Assembly: GCF_002000245.1 (NCBI RefSeq)
Contig: NZ_MTCM01000001.1
Span: 1,116,001-1,180,000, forward strand
Origin: Sphingobacterium sp. CZ-UAM
GTDB lineage: Bacteria > Bacteroidota > Bacteroidia > Sphingobacteriales > Sphingobacteriaceae
Length of the DNA stretch: 64,000 bases
Reading direction: 5' to 3'
In this document: one piece after another, positions 27,615-35,966 of the stretch
Layout of the letters: every line of letters begins with the position of its first letter
How positions within the stretch are numbered: the first letter of the stretch is position 1
Made by a program: the position numbers and the translations under genes
The notes under the pieces: generated by a model
The model's database searches: none
What the model was told of the DNA's origin: nothing
Seen by the model: only the letters and a program-made list of their open reading frames with translations

Positions 27615-28019
27615 TTATTCCTTTTCCAGTCTTAAAAGACTGTTTGCTAGATGCACCGCTTCTGCTCGATCTGAGACAAATGCTAATTTCATGCCCCAGA
27701 ATTTTTCAAAAATATGATGGAACGGTTTAAATGCCAGCCTCTTGAGCGAAGAAGGTTCAATATGAATCATAGCCACTGCAAACTCTTTGAGTTTGGCCCG
27801 GTTCCTCCGCATGAAATTGTTTACCATTTTAGTCTCTTCCCTATTGTGCTTATACTCCCTATCCGGTGAACCGCCTTCGTTGATAAGAACAAACTTTTCA
27901 TGCCGGCTGACAAGTTTTTCAAATTCCTTCAGGTCCTCAGCGTGGTTGTGTTCCTCTTGTGTATCGTGTGCGATATTGACGAACACGATCGGGAAATCTC
28001 TGTCATTAATAATACTCAT
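27615..28019 (-). CDS. Small conserved-looking protein of unknown function
   Basis: A 134-residue soluble protein without signal peptide or membrane segment. It begins with an alternating beta pattern (FPIVFVNIAHD), has a central FVLINEGGS strand-turn and a helix-rich C-terminal half ending in HLANSLLRLEKE, a layout somewhat like a STAS/SpoIIAA fold, but I do not recognise a family. Seven histidines and many acidic residues are spread along it. A clear TAACTTTG -7 element sits 20 bp upstream of the ATG. It precedes the CDF zinc transporter on the same strand. Function unknown. Confidence 0.7.
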   Translation of the reverse strand: MSIINDRDFPIVFVNIAHDTQEEHNHAEDLKEFEKLVSRHEKFVLINEGGSPDREYKHNREETKMVNNFMRRNRAKLKEFAVAMIHIEPSSLKRLAFKPFHHIFEKFWGMKLAFVSDRAEAVHLANSLLRLEKE

Positions 28020-28039
28020 AATTAGTAATTTTTATAAGA

Positions 28040-28047
28040 CAAAGTTA
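28040..28047 (-). promoter_or_regulatory. -7 promoter element upstream of the 134-residue gene
   Basis: The minus strand reads TAACTTTG, an exact TAnnTTTG match, 20 bases before the ATG at 28019. It predicts a short leader of roughly 15 nucleotides. This promoter may also serve the CDF transporter downstream. Confidence 0.6.
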
Positions 28048-28095
28048 TGGGCCGGGTCGGCTGCAAACAATGGAACAGAATAGGTAATTATTGGA

Positions 28096-28950
28096 CTAAT
28101 CTCGGTTTAGCTTTCTAAAAGCCAGCGCAGTCATCCCTGCAACTTTTGTAAAGAGCCGCGAAAAATAGGCATGGTCATCATATCCTAGTGCTATTGCGAT
28201 TTCCTTTACTGATTTATTTGAATGATAAAGCATGCGCTTGGCTTCCAGAACAATACGTAGATGGATCTGATGCGTAATGGAAAAGCCAGTTGTATTTTTG
28301 ATGCACTCGTTTAGGTAAACTAGGGATATATTAAGCATTTCGGCGTACTCGGCAGGACGTTTGTGCGTCATGAATTTTTTCTCCAACAACAAGGCAAATG
28401 CTTTGGCGATGATGTTAAACCTTGTTGGACTATTGACGGTGGCGACCTGCTTCATATAATGGGAGGTCAAAAGCGCCACGATTAGGTTAGCGCTATGTAT
28501 CATGAAAGATGGATACATTTTATCTTGTTTGCGTTCAAACAACAGGGATGATAGGGACAGCGCTTCTGTAAGAACAATGAAATCACCTCTCTCTATCGTG
28601 ATTGGCTTAGCGGGTACAATTTCTTCCAATACATTGAGATGCTCGGGTGTGATATTTTCTGCTGTTACGCCCAAAAAAAATAGTTTTGTATTATTAAAAT
28701 CAATGGTGCGGTGAATTTGATTGGGATGGATATATAAAATCTGGCTCGGCTCAAGTCTATACCGCTGAAAATCAATCTCCAGGTCAACAGTTCCTTTTTC
28801 TATCACTAAAAAACCATGAAAATCGTGCCGATGTGACTGTTCTGTTTCTTGTGATCTCAGTTCGGCGATGTCAGACAATCGCTTGATCACAACACCCAGG
28901 CTAGGTTGATGATCTAATGGTCTTATTGGAATGGAAATATGTTTACGCAT
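28096..28950 (-). CDS. AraC-family transcription regulator
   Basis: A 284-residue protein with an N-terminal cupin (about 15-100, histidines in SHRHDFHGFLVIEKG and HPNQIH) and a C-terminal two-helix-turn-helix AraC domain (about 190-284) with the signature VKEIAIALGYDDHAYFSRLFTKVAGMTALAFRK. The cupin histidines suggest ligand or metal sensing. It is isolated, convergent with nothing and followed by the 134-residue gene in opposite order on the same strand. Targets are not evident. Confidence 0.9.
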   Translation of the reverse strand: MRKHISIPIRPLDHQPSLGVVIKRLSDIAELRSQETEQSHRHDFHGFLVIEKGTVDLEIDFQRYRLEPSQILYIHPNQIHRTIDFNNTKLFFLGVTAENITPEHLNVLEEIVPAKPITIERGDFIVLTEALSLSSLLFERKQDKMYPSFMIHSANLIVALLTSHYMKQVATVNSPTRFNIIAKAFALLLEKKFMTHKRPAEYAEMLNISLVYLNECIKNTTGFSITHQIHLRIVLEAKRMLYHSNKSVKEIAIALGYDDHAYFSRLFTKVAGMTALAFRKLNRD

Positions 28951-29032
28951 TTGCTCACGAAATTAATGTTGCAGCTGTCTTTGAATGCTACTAAAATAAT
29001 AAAAACACCGTAATATACTTTTCAATACTCAC

Positions 29033-29281
29033 TTAGCAATCCACAAATCCAAAGCCCATTATGCCGAGGCTTGTTCGGACCCACGACAAAAATGTCCTTT
29101 CGTTAGCAAGGTGGTCACTTCTGTTCAGCTTTCCAACCTCTTCTTTGATATCCACAAAATGTGTCTTACCATCTATAAGCTGAATCACATACTGCCTTTC
29201 TGTCGAAGGTACAATACTATTGGATGGCACCAATAAAGAATTGGCTCCGGCAGACAATGGAATATCGAGTATATACTGCAA
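29033..29281 (-). pseudogene. Chimeric remnant: RND-adaptor end fused to DUF202 start
   Basis: The 82-codon frame joins pieces of two unrelated families. Residues 1-48 ([38 protein letters not shown]) resemble the C-terminal region of an RND-efflux periplasmic adaptor. Residues 50-80 ([20 protein letters not shown], then GIMGFGFV) are the start of a DUF202/YidH membrane protein, cut in its first helix. A deletion that fused two decaying genes explains this best. No function is expected, though the frame is intact. Confidence 0.65.
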
Positions 29282-29345
29282 ATTGTATCGTTTATTTTAG
29301 TTTTATCAGCAAAAGAGATACATTTGAACATAAACAAACATCCTT

Positions 29346-30203
29346 ATGAACAGTGCTACTTCCATCTTCGAATCGAACCATAAAAAATTAGGCCTGATTT
29401 CTTTCGATTCCTCTTCGCTGGATCTGGTGAACGGCGAAACTTTCCGCCATTACATCAAAGTATTGCTCATTCCAGCGGGTTATGCACTAACTGTGGACTT
29501 CACTGCTTATGAAACCCAAAATCCCACATTGCTTTTCATCAATACCAATCAATATCTTGACATTCAGTCGGCCAATGAAAATAAAGCCTTTTTGATCCAT
29601 TACAACAGGGATTTCTACTGTATTCAGATCCACGATGAGGAGGTTGCCTGCGATGGGCTGTTGTTCAATAATATTTTTGAGAACCCGACAGTGGAGTTGC
29701 AGGGCGATGAACTACAAACAATTTCCCAACTATTCGCTCAGATCAGCGATGAGCTTCATGTTCAGGACCGCTCTTCAGAAGAAATGATCAGAACATACCT
29801 CAAGCAGATTATCATCCGTGCAACGAGGCAGTGGAAAAAGCAGAACCTCCAAAACGAAACGCTTGACCTCGTCAGCACGGATCAGGATTTTTTCAGGAAC
29901 TTCAGCCGACTGGTCAATATTCATTACAAGGAAAAACACAGCGTTGCCGATTATGCGGACCTGCTGAACCTGGCCCCGAAAACGCTTTCGAACAAATTCC
30001 ATAAACTCAACCTTGAAAATCCGAACGAGATGATCAAAAACAGGATCGTCCTTGAAGCCAAACGCCTGCTCCTTTACAGTGAGCTTACCATAAAGGAAAT
30101 CGCCTACCAATTGGGTTATGAAGACCCGGCTTACTTCAACCGGATTTTTACGCAGAAATCAGGCAAAACTCCTGCGTCTTTTCGAAAAGAAATTAAAAAC
30201 TAG
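29346..30203 (+). CDS. AraC-family transcription regulator
   Basis: A 285-residue protein: N-terminal cupin-like sensor (about 30-130) and C-terminal AraC domain (about 185-285, TIKEIAYQLGYEDPAYFNRIFTQKSGKTPASFRKE). It is the only gene on the plus strand directly ahead of osmC and the alpha/beta hydrolase, separated from osmC by 109 bp that hold a separate -7 element. It is the natural candidate to control those two genes. The inducer is unknown. Confidence 0.92.
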   Translation: MNSATSIFESNHKKLGLISFDSSSLDLVNGETFRHYIKVLLIPAGYALTVDFTAYETQNPTLLFINTNQYLDIQSANENKAFLIHYNRDFYCIQIHDEEVACDGLLFNNIFENPTVELQGDELQTISQLFAQISDELHVQDRSSEEMIRTYLKQIIIRATRQWKKQNLQNETLDLVSTDQDFFRNFSRLVNIHYKEKHSVADYADLLNLAPKTLSNKFHKLNLENPNEMIKNRIVLEAKRLLLYSELTIKEIAYQLGYEDPAYFNRIFTQKSGKTPASFRKEIKN

Positions 30204-30270
30204 ATCACAAAAGGAAAAAAGTACAATTTATATCGACTTTTTGCTCTTTATTTAGATTGCCTATATGACA

Positions 30271-30278
30271 TATCTTTG
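30271..30278 (+). promoter_or_regulatory. -7 promoter element for osmC-hydrolase pair
   Basis: TATCTTTG matches TAnnTTTG exactly, 35 bp before the osmC ATG. It indicates that the pair has its own promoter rather than reading through from the AraC gene. Confidence 0.55.
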
Positions 30279-30312
30279 TCCTATAAGAAATTAACAATCA
30301 AAAATAAAGAGT

Positions 30313-30726
30313 ATGAAACGTAACGCTACCGCCGTTTGGAACGGCACCATCAAAGAAGGAAACGGACATCTGACAACTCAAAGTTCCGTTCTTAACCAGA
30401 CCCAGTATTCATTCAACAGCCGTTTCGCTGAAGGCGTCGGAACAAACCCCGAAGAACTGCTTGCTGCGGCCCACGCAGGGTGTTTTACAATGAAGCTGAG
30501 CCTGGATCTCACACAGGCCGGTTATCACCCTGAAAGACTGGAGACAAAATCGATCATTACCTTGGATAATGGAAAGATCACACAGTCCGAATTGCTACTC
30601 CATGCAGAAGTGGACGGCATCTCGGCCGAAGAATTTGAAAAAATTGCCAGAGAGGCCGAAAGAACCTGTCCTGTAAGCGCAGCATTCAGCTTCAAAATCA
30701 TTTTAAACATCAACCTAAAAAAATAA
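30313..30726 (+). CDS. osmC: OsmC-family peroxiredoxin
   Basis: A 137-residue OsmC/Ohr-fold protein of normal length. The two redox cysteines are present in AAHAGCFTM and AERTCPVSAAF, with the first-strand Arg of the SRFAEG segment ahead of them. OsmC proteins reduce organic hydroperoxides in the cytosol with two active-site cysteines. The gene is 5 bp ahead of the alpha/beta hydrolase, so the two are one operon. The neighbouring AraC gene suggests induction by a peroxide-forming or electrophilic compound; that is inference. Confidence 0.95.
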   Translation: MKRNATAVWNGTIKEGNGHLTTQSSVLNQTQYSFNSRFAEGVGTNPEELLAAAHAGCFTMKLSLDLTQAGYHPERLETKSIITLDNGKITQSELLLHAEVDGISAEEFEKIAREAERTCPVSAAFSFKIILNINLKK

Positions 30727-30731
30727 TCACA

Positions 30732-31775
30732 ATGAAATCAATCTATTCAAAAGTTTTAACATTGGCGACACTCTCCATCTTAAATTCCAATATCATGGCA
30801 CAATCAACCCCAGCATCTCAGGACCCCAACATTGGCCGGGAAACAAGAGCATTCTTAAAAGCTTTGAACAGTGGCGACGGAAAACCGCTGGAAACCCTCT
30901 CACCGAAAGACGCCAGGCTGGTCCTGGTTGGAGCTCAAAAATCGGTAAGTTTCGATTATTCCGATATCCAGGAATCAGAAAGAACCATTACCCAGGACGG
31001 GCAGACTGTAAAAATCCATATTGTAAAACCCAAAGGTGTACAAGCCGGACTACCCGTATTTATGTTCTTTCACGGCGGCGGATGGGTTTTGGGAGACTAC
31101 CCTACCCACAAAAGACTGGTTCGTGACCTGGTTGTCAACAGCGGTGCGGTAGCCGTCTTCCCTGATTACACACCATCTCCGGAAGCCAAATTTCCGGCAG
31201 CCATCAATCAGGCTTATGCCGCAACAAAATGGGTTGCCGAGCATGGAAAAGAAATCGGGGTTGACGCCAGCAAGCTCGCCGTCGCCGGAAACAGTGTCGG
31301 TGGAAATATGGCCGCAGTTGTGGCGTTGATGGCCAAAGACAACAATGGCCCAAAACTAAAACAACAAGTGCTCCTATGGCCAGTCACCGACTCAGACTTC
31401 AGCAGGGCTTCTTATACAAAATTTGCGCAGGAACGATTTTTGACAACGCCGTTGATGAAATGGATGTGGGACAATTACCTGCCTGACTTGAAAGAGCGGG
31501 ACAACAAATACGCGTCCCCACTGAAAGCATCTTTGGAAGAACTGAAAGGTTTGCCTCCTGCACTTGTTCAGGTGGCCGAGAATGATATTCTGCATGATGA
31601 AGGTGTGGCCTATGGAAGAAAATTAGATGAGGCCGGAGTTCCGACCACTATCACTGAATACAAAGGCTTTATCCACGATTACGGGATGCTGAATCCGCTG
31701 GCGCATATCCACGCTGTACAGGAATCTGTCCTGGATGCTGCGGCTGCTTTGCGAAAGGCACTGTTTGGAAAATAA
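30732..31775 (+). CDS. Secreted alpha/beta hydrolase (HSL-type esterase)
   Basis: A 347-residue protein with a signal peptide (about 1-23, ending IMAQ) and a hormone-sensitive-lipase-type alpha/beta fold. HGGGWVLGD is the oxyanion-hole motif, GNSVGG carries the nucleophile Ser, NDILHDEG supplies the acid and FIHDYGML the catalytic His. The usual GDSAGG is GNSVGG here. It should hydrolyse short-chain esters in the periplasm. It follows osmC by 5 bp; the pair recurs with an AraC gene on each side, which suggests detoxification of an ester or aromatic compound. The substrate is unknown. Confidence 0.92.
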   Translation: MKSIYSKVLTLATLSILNSNIMAQSTPASQDPNIGRETRAFLKALNSGDGKPLETLSPKDARLVLVGAQKSVSFDYSDIQESERTITQDGQTVKIHIVKPKGVQAGLPVFMFFHGGGWVLGDYPTHKRLVRDLVVNSGAVAVFPDYTPSPEAKFPAAINQAYAATKWVAEHGKEIGVDASKLAVAGNSVGGNMAAVVALMAKDNNGPKLKQQVLLWPVTDSDFSRASYTKFAQERFLTTPLMKWMWDNYLPDLKERDNKYASPLKASLEELKGLPPALVQVAENDILHDEGVAYGRKLDEAGVPTTITEYKGFIHDYGMLNPLAHIHAVQESVLDAAAALRKALFGK

Positions 31776-31800
31776 AATACACTACATTACTAAAGAGTAA

Positions 31801-31826
31801 CACCAAATAGTTTACACTGTTTGGTG
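31801..31826. promoter_or_regulatory. 7-bp-arm inverted repeat before an AraC gene
   Basis: CACCAAA (31801-31807) and TTTGGTG (31820-31826) form an inverted repeat around 12 bases, between the hydrolase stop and the AraC start at 31862. No U-run follows, so it may be a weak terminator or an operator. The role is undecided. Confidence 0.3.
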
Positions 31827-31861
31827 CTACTGTATTATATTTGAATTTAAAATTGCGCCAC

Positions 31862-32728
31862 ATGCCAAAAAGAGATTCTATTTTAGTGAACAGCATGGAT
31901 TCCAGCAGCAGTATGGCTGTTGGTCTATGGGATGGTTCCACTCCGGGCATCCTAAAAGCGCTGAATCCACATCGGCATGACCACTATACCTGCATGCTTG
32001 TTGAAGCTGGGCAGTTGGAAGTCTTATTTGATTTTGAACAGCTGACCATGCCTGCAGGAACACTTTTTGTCTGCCCACCGCACCAGGTACATCAGATCAC
32101 CGGGACTGTTGGGGCATCTGGTTATTACATTTCTTTTGAAGGCCATCATATGACCAAATCAACAAAGGACATGCTTGATGCGTCTTTAAATGAAACCATT
32201 ATATTGTCCCTGTCAGCGGCCGAGCAACAATGGTTTAGGTCAATCCTGGACTCCCTAAAAAATCTGGACCGTATAAACAATACCGCAAGTAAGGAAGTGC
32301 AACAGCCCTTGTTGTCAGCTTTTATAGCCCAGGCGGTAATTTGTCACCAGCGCAAATTAGCAGCTGGTTCCATAAGTCATAGCCCCCGGGTTATCAGTAT
32401 AACCAACGAATTCAGAAATCTTGTAAGGAGTGATTACCGCAGTCTTAAACGCCCCTCAGCATATGCCCAAAGGTTAAATATCTCCGTGGCCCACCTAAAC
32501 GATGTTGTTAAAAAAGTGACGGGCTTATCTGCATCGGCTCTGATCCAGAAGGAAATACTAAGCGAAGCACAGCGCCTGCTCTATTATTCGCAATTGAGTA
32601 TTAAGGAAATTTCGGTCCAGCTAGGTTATAAAGATACCAAGTATTTTATCAGGCTTTTCACAAAAAAAGCTGGACGATCACCGGGTGATTACAGAAAGAC
32701 ACTACGTTCCAATCCAGACCTGGATTAG
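31862..32728 (+). CDS. AraC-family transcription regulator
   Basis: A 288-residue protein starting at the ATG 31862 (MPKRDSILVNS); a TTG seven codons upstream is in frame but less likely. N-terminal cupin (HRHDHYTCMLVEAGQLEVLF, then CPPHQVHQITG) and C-terminal AraC domain (SIKEISVQLGYKDTKYFIRLFTKKAGRSPGDYRK). The metal-like histidines are kept. It lies 86 bp behind the osmC-hydrolase pair on the same strand and so brackets that pair with the AraC gene at 29346. Confidence 0.9.
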   Translation: MPKRDSILVNSMDSSSSMAVGLWDGSTPGILKALNPHRHDHYTCMLVEAGQLEVLFDFEQLTMPAGTLFVCPPHQVHQITGTVGASGYYISFEGHHMTKSTKDMLDASLNETIILSLSAAEQQWFRSILDSLKNLDRINNTASKEVQQPLLSAFIAQAVICHQRKLAAGSISHSPRVISITNEFRNLVRSDYRSLKRPSAYAQRLNISVAHLNDVVKKVTGLSASALIQKEILSEAQRLLYYSQLSIKEISVQLGYKDTKYFIRLFTKKAGRSPGDYRKTLRSNPDLD

Positions 32729-32870
32729 ACAAACTATCCTATTGAACTTAGACCCTGCTTCTTTTTTTGTCCACCTTTTACCTTTGTTTGTCAGTTTTCC
32801 TGCATTCATTTTTTGATCAATTTTGTACTGTAGAGAACAGTATATCATTTAATATTAATTCTTAGGTCTT

Positions 32871-33296
32871 ATGGAAGGTCATAATTTGGCAGCAAGCCCG
32901 ACTTATAAATTATCAACCACCCCTGAAGGGATTGTCGATTCTCTTTTGGTTCATTTTAATTCTAGGGATATGGAAACCATGCTCGGCTTCTATGAGGATG
33001 ATGCAGTCGTTATCAATACCAGCGGTGAGCCCAAACGCGGAAAAATAGCGATCGCCCATGAGCTGCAGCAGTCCTTCGGGTTTGGATTTCCGATGGAAAT
33101 TGTTGCCAGGAATATTTATTCGACCGATAATCTGGCCTCATTGGTCCTGCATTGGAGAATCACTGGGACAGGAAATAACGGCGAAAAAGTAAATATTACC
33201 GGAACTTCAAGCGATTACGCAAAGAAAGGACGGGACGGATATTGGCGGTGCTGGTTTGGAAATCCATTCGGCGTGCAGGTGCGCAGCTTATTTTAA
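32871..33296 (+). CDS. SnoaL-like/NTF2-fold protein
   Basis: A 141-residue protein with the SnoaL-like alpha+beta barrel pattern: N-terminal helix VDSLLVHFNSRDMETMLGFYEDDAVVINTSGEPKRGK, then strands ending YWRCWFGNPFG. Such proteins may be isomerases, hydrolases or ligand carriers, and the active residues are not conserved enough to choose. It is 29 bp ahead of the NmrA-like gene and probably co-transcribed with it. Confidence 0.8.
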   Translation: MEGHNLAASPTYKLSTTPEGIVDSLLVHFNSRDMETMLGFYEDDAVVINTSGEPKRGKIAIAHELQQSFGFGFPMEIVARNIYSTDNLASLVLHWRITGTGNNGEKVNITGTSSDYAKKGRDGYWRCWFGNPFGVQVRSLF

Positions 33297-33325
33297 TCAA
33301 TTTTACAAATTTAAATAGTTCAGAT

Positions 33326-34078
33326 ATGAAAATCTTAGTAATCGGTGGTACAGGTCTTACTGGAAGGCTGGTCACAAAAAAACTGGCAAACCTTGGTCAT
33401 CAGGTGATCATTGGTTCACCTTCACATGGAGTGGATCTCATGACCGGAGAAGGTCTTTCGCAAGCACTGGAAAATACGGAAATAGTAATCGATCTATCCA
33501 ATTCCTCCTCTCCCGAAGAAGAAAATGCAATCCACTTTTTTCAGACCGCAGGAAAGAATCTGGTAAAAGCGGAGCTGGCTGCAAACATCAGGCATCACCT
33601 CGTACTTTCCATTGTCGGAACAGACGATGCGCTGGAGATCGGATATCTTCGCGCAAAGAAATACCAGGAAGACAACATCAAAAACTCCGGAATACCTTAT
33701 ACCATCATTCGTTCGACACAGTTTTATGAGCATACCGATGCGATCATTGCCGTTCAGGGCCAGGGTGACGAGGTATTTGTTTCGAAGATCGACTATCAGC
33801 CCATTGCCCTGGAAGATGTCACAGATTACATTGTACAGTTTGCACTCGAAGAGCCTAAAAATGGTACGGTAGAGATTGCTGGGCCTACAAGGGCAAATAT
33901 GGATGATTTTGTCGCGAAATATATCGAGATAGCCGGAAAGCTCATAAAGGTTGTTTCTGACGAGGACAGCAAATATATGCATCTTGTTGTTCCTAGATCA
34001 CTGCTCGTCCCTGCTGAAGAATATAATGCAGGCAAGATCCATTTTGAGGACTGGGCGTTAAGTACTTTGGAAAATTAA
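33326..34078 (+). CDS. NmrA-like NAD(P)-binding protein
   Basis: A 250-residue atypical SDR starting at the ATG 33326; a longer frame from 33242 overlaps the previous gene and is rejected. Nucleotide motif GGTGLTGRLV at the N-terminus, STQFYEHTDAI and the QGQGDEVFVSK segment match NmrA/QOR2-type proteins, which bind NAD(P) and act as redox sensors or quinone reductases. The YxxxK of classical SDRs is not evident (RAKKYQED is nearest). It pairs with the SnoaL-like gene upstream. A strong terminator follows at 34121. Confidence 0.88.
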   Translation: MKILVIGGTGLTGRLVTKKLANLGHQVIIGSPSHGVDLMTGEGLSQALENTEIVIDLSNSSSPEEENAIHFFQTAGKNLVKAELAANIRHHLVLSIVGTDDALEIGYLRAKKYQEDNIKNSGIPYTIIRSTQFYEHTDAIIAVQGQGDEVFVSKIDYQPIALEDVTDYIVQFALEEPKNGTVEIAGPTRANMDDFVAKYIEIAGKLIKVVSDEDSKYMHLVVPRSLLVPAEEYNAGKIHFEDWALSTLEN

Positions 34079-34120
34079 ATTCGGTTCTTAACGTGTCCAT
34101 TATATTATAATTGCTTCCTA

Positions 34121-34162
34121 AATAAAAAGATGCAGGCATTTACTGACCTGTATCTTTTTATT
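34121..34162. terminator. Bidirectional-looking intrinsic terminator
   Basis: Sixteen-base arms (34121-34136 and 34147-34162) pair with a single G-U wobble around a 10-base loop, with A-rich and T-rich flanks inside the stem. It closes the SnoaL-NmrA unit. The remaining 34163-34374 shows no gene and serves as promoter region for the oxidoreductase at 34375. Confidence 0.75.
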
Positions 34163-34374
34163 GTACAGCATGCTGGGCTCATACAGCTATTTAAATTGGC
34201 CTTACTTGATCATGAATTTTTGATTGATAAGAGCTTTCGGTGCTCCATCATGCTTTGACCTCTTTAAAAAGTTCTACTGACAAACAACGCCCGGCGCTTA
34301 GTATCATTGATGATATTACCAATAAATCGACAGTGCTATCTTCCTAATTTTGTATTAGTTTTTAATACAGAAAA

Positions 34375-35334
34375 ATGAAAGCAGTTATTTTAAAAAAACA
34401 GGGCGATGTCTCGCAATTGGAATTAAAAGATCTACCCATTCCAAGTCCTGGTAAAGGTGAAGTATTGGTAAAAGCACAGGCTATAGGAATCAACCCTACA
34501 GATATTTATGCCAGGACAAATGTAGCATTGGATTATATATTTAACGATGAATCACCTAAAATATTGGGCTGGGATATCGCAGGTGATATTGTGGAGCTGG
34601 GTGAAGGTGTCTCAGACTTTGCAGTAGGAAACGCAGTTTTTGGTCTGCTCAATTTCCCGACTTCTAGCAGCCCAGGACATGGCAAAGGGTATGCAGAATA
34701 TGTAGTGGCCCGTGTCAAGGATATTGCGCTGAAACCGGAGAATATCTCTTATCAGCAAGCTGCCGCTGTGCCTCTTGCCGCTTTAACGACTTGGCAACCT
34801 CTAAATAAAGTCAAAATTAAATCCGGAGACCGTGTTCTGATTACAGCAGCAGGTGGCGGAGTCGGTCATCTGGCCATACAGATTGCAAAGAGCTTCGGAG
34901 CATATGTTATTGCGATAGCCTCAGGTTCAAAAAAAGAGCTTCTTATGGAACTTGGTGCGGATGAATTTATAGATTATCAGACAACAAATTTTTTGGATAT
35001 CCTTCCGCCTGTGGATTATGTAATTGAGGCCTTGCGTGATGAGCATATCGAGCAGACCATCAAAGTGCTCAAGAAGGGCGGAAACCTACTGAGTTTATGG
35101 AACCACATCGAGGGAACAAAATGGGAAGTTTTGGCAAAAGAAAAAAATGTCAACATTTTCTACAACGCAGTAATATCAAGTGGAACGGACATAAAAGCTT
35201 TGGCCCATTTAATGTCCAAGGGTATCCTTCGACCGTACGTTTCAAAAACATTTAAACTTGAAGAAATGGCGCTAGCCCATCAGGAAATGGAGACAAACCA
35301 TACAACCGGTAAGATTGTTGTTAGTTTGCAGTAG
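34375..35334 (+). CDS. Zinc-independent MDR oxidoreductase (quinone reductase-like)
   Basis: A 319-residue medium-chain dehydrogenase/reductase. N-terminal GroES-like domain (about 1-125), Rossmann domain with AAGGGVGHLAIQIAKSFGA, and C-terminal return to the GroES fold ending TTGKIVVSLQ. The zinc-ligand Cys/His set of alcohol dehydrogenases is absent, as in NADPH:quinone reductases and zeta-crystallins. It reduces quinones or activated double bonds with NADPH. A convergent HxlR gene follows and is the likely controller. A paralogue lies at 43198. Confidence 0.9.
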   Translation: MKAVILKKQGDVSQLELKDLPIPSPGKGEVLVKAQAIGINPTDIYARTNVALDYIFNDESPKILGWDIAGDIVELGEGVSDFAVGNAVFGLLNFPTSSSPGHGKGYAEYVVARVKDIALKPENISYQQAAAVPLAALTTWQPLNKVKIKSGDRVLITAAGGGVGHLAIQIAKSFGAYVIAIASGSKKELLMELGADEFIDYQTTNFLDILPPVDYVIEALRDEHIEQTIKVLKKGGNLLSLWNHIEGTKWEVLAKEKNVNIFYNAVISSGTDIKALAHLMSKGILRPYVSKTFKLEEMALAHQEMETNHTTGKIVVSLQ

Positions 35335-35371
35335 GTTAACTTTTGGCAGATATACTGCTTGATGTCCCGGT

Positions 35372-35410
35372 AACAAAAAATCTTATCAATTCTGATAAGA
35401 TTTTTTTGTT
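35372..35410. terminator. Bidirectional terminator between MDR and HxlR genes
   Basis: TCTTATCA and TGATAAGA form the stem with a 4-base loop, flanked by an A-run on the left and a T-run on the right, so it works for both convergent genes. Confidence 0.85.
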
Positions 35411-35441
35411 TAAAAGCCAGAAGACAAACTTGTTGAGATCG

Positions 35442-35792
35442 CTATACACTTTCAATAATTAATTTACGGTGTCTTTTTCCCCACTCGATCATCTGGTTTA
35501 TCAGTATAGCGTATTCTTTGGAATATTCGGTAAATTCGTATTCGATGATGACAGGACTGTCAGAATACGTTCTTCTTGTAATAATCTTATTATCCAGAAG
35601 CTCTTTTAAACTCCTAGATAGCATTCTTGTGGTTATCCCCGGAATACTGCGTTGGATATCCTTAAAATGCTTATTGCCACTACAGATTGAAAACAGAATA
35701 GGCAACTTCCACTTCCCTCCGATCACATATATGGTGTCCTGCAGGGCCCGCGTATTTTCTGCGGTCAAAGGAATGACATTAATATCTTTCAT
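35442..35792 (-). CDS. HxlR-family transcription regulator
   Basis: A 116-residue winged-helix protein of HxlR type: GGKWKLPILFSI, the recognition region KDIQRSIPGITTRMLSRSLKEL and the wing RRTYSDSPVIIEYEFTEYSKE. HxlR/YodB proteins are dimeric regulators, several of which sense electrophiles through an N-terminal Cys. Here Cys39 (ICSGNKHF region) is not at the YodB position. It is convergent with the MDR oxidoreductase and divergent from the TetR gene; it is very similar to the HxlR at 38892 in its recognition helix. Confidence 0.92.
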   Translation of the reverse strand: MKDINVIPLTAENTRALQDTIYVIGGKWKLPILFSICSGNKHFKDIQRSIPGITTRMLSRSLKELLDNKIITRRTYSDSPVIIEYEFTEYSKEYAILINQMIEWGKRHRKLIIESV

Positions 35793-35868
35793 ATTTTTTT
35801 ATTAAAATTATTAAAATATTTTCAATGATCAGGCAGTCAACTCACTGATTTTCTGCCCTTAAATTCAA

Positions 35869-35892
35869 ATCACAGGTGGTTCCACCTGTGAT
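35869..35892. promoter_or_regulatory. Perfect 11-bp-arm palindrome upstream of TetR gene
   Basis: ATCACAGGTGG (35869-35879) and its exact complement CCACCTGTGAT (35882-35892) are separated by TT. It lies between the divergent HxlR and TetR genes. As both neighbours are regulators, it is probably an operator for one of them. Confidence 0.6.
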
Positions 35893-35931
35893 ACCGCTAG
35901 GCTAACGGTAAATAATAAAACCTTAAATTTG
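35892..35931 (+). promoter_or_regulatory. TetR promoter with second palindrome
   Basis: An imperfect 19-bp palindrome (35892-35910, TACCGcTAG-g-CTAaCGGTA) lies just upstream of the -7 element TAAATTTG (35924-35931), 36 bp before the TetR ATG. Size and position are typical of a TetR autoregulatory operator. Confidence 0.55.
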
Positions 35932-35966
35932 TCTATCAAGTGGTATGCATTACAGTTTTTATTACG

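Noticed and set aside
33242..33325. Extended start of the NmrA-like gene
   Set aside because: It would overlap the end of the SnoaL-like gene by 55 bp and add 28 residues before the Rossmann motif, which normally starts at residue 1-5.
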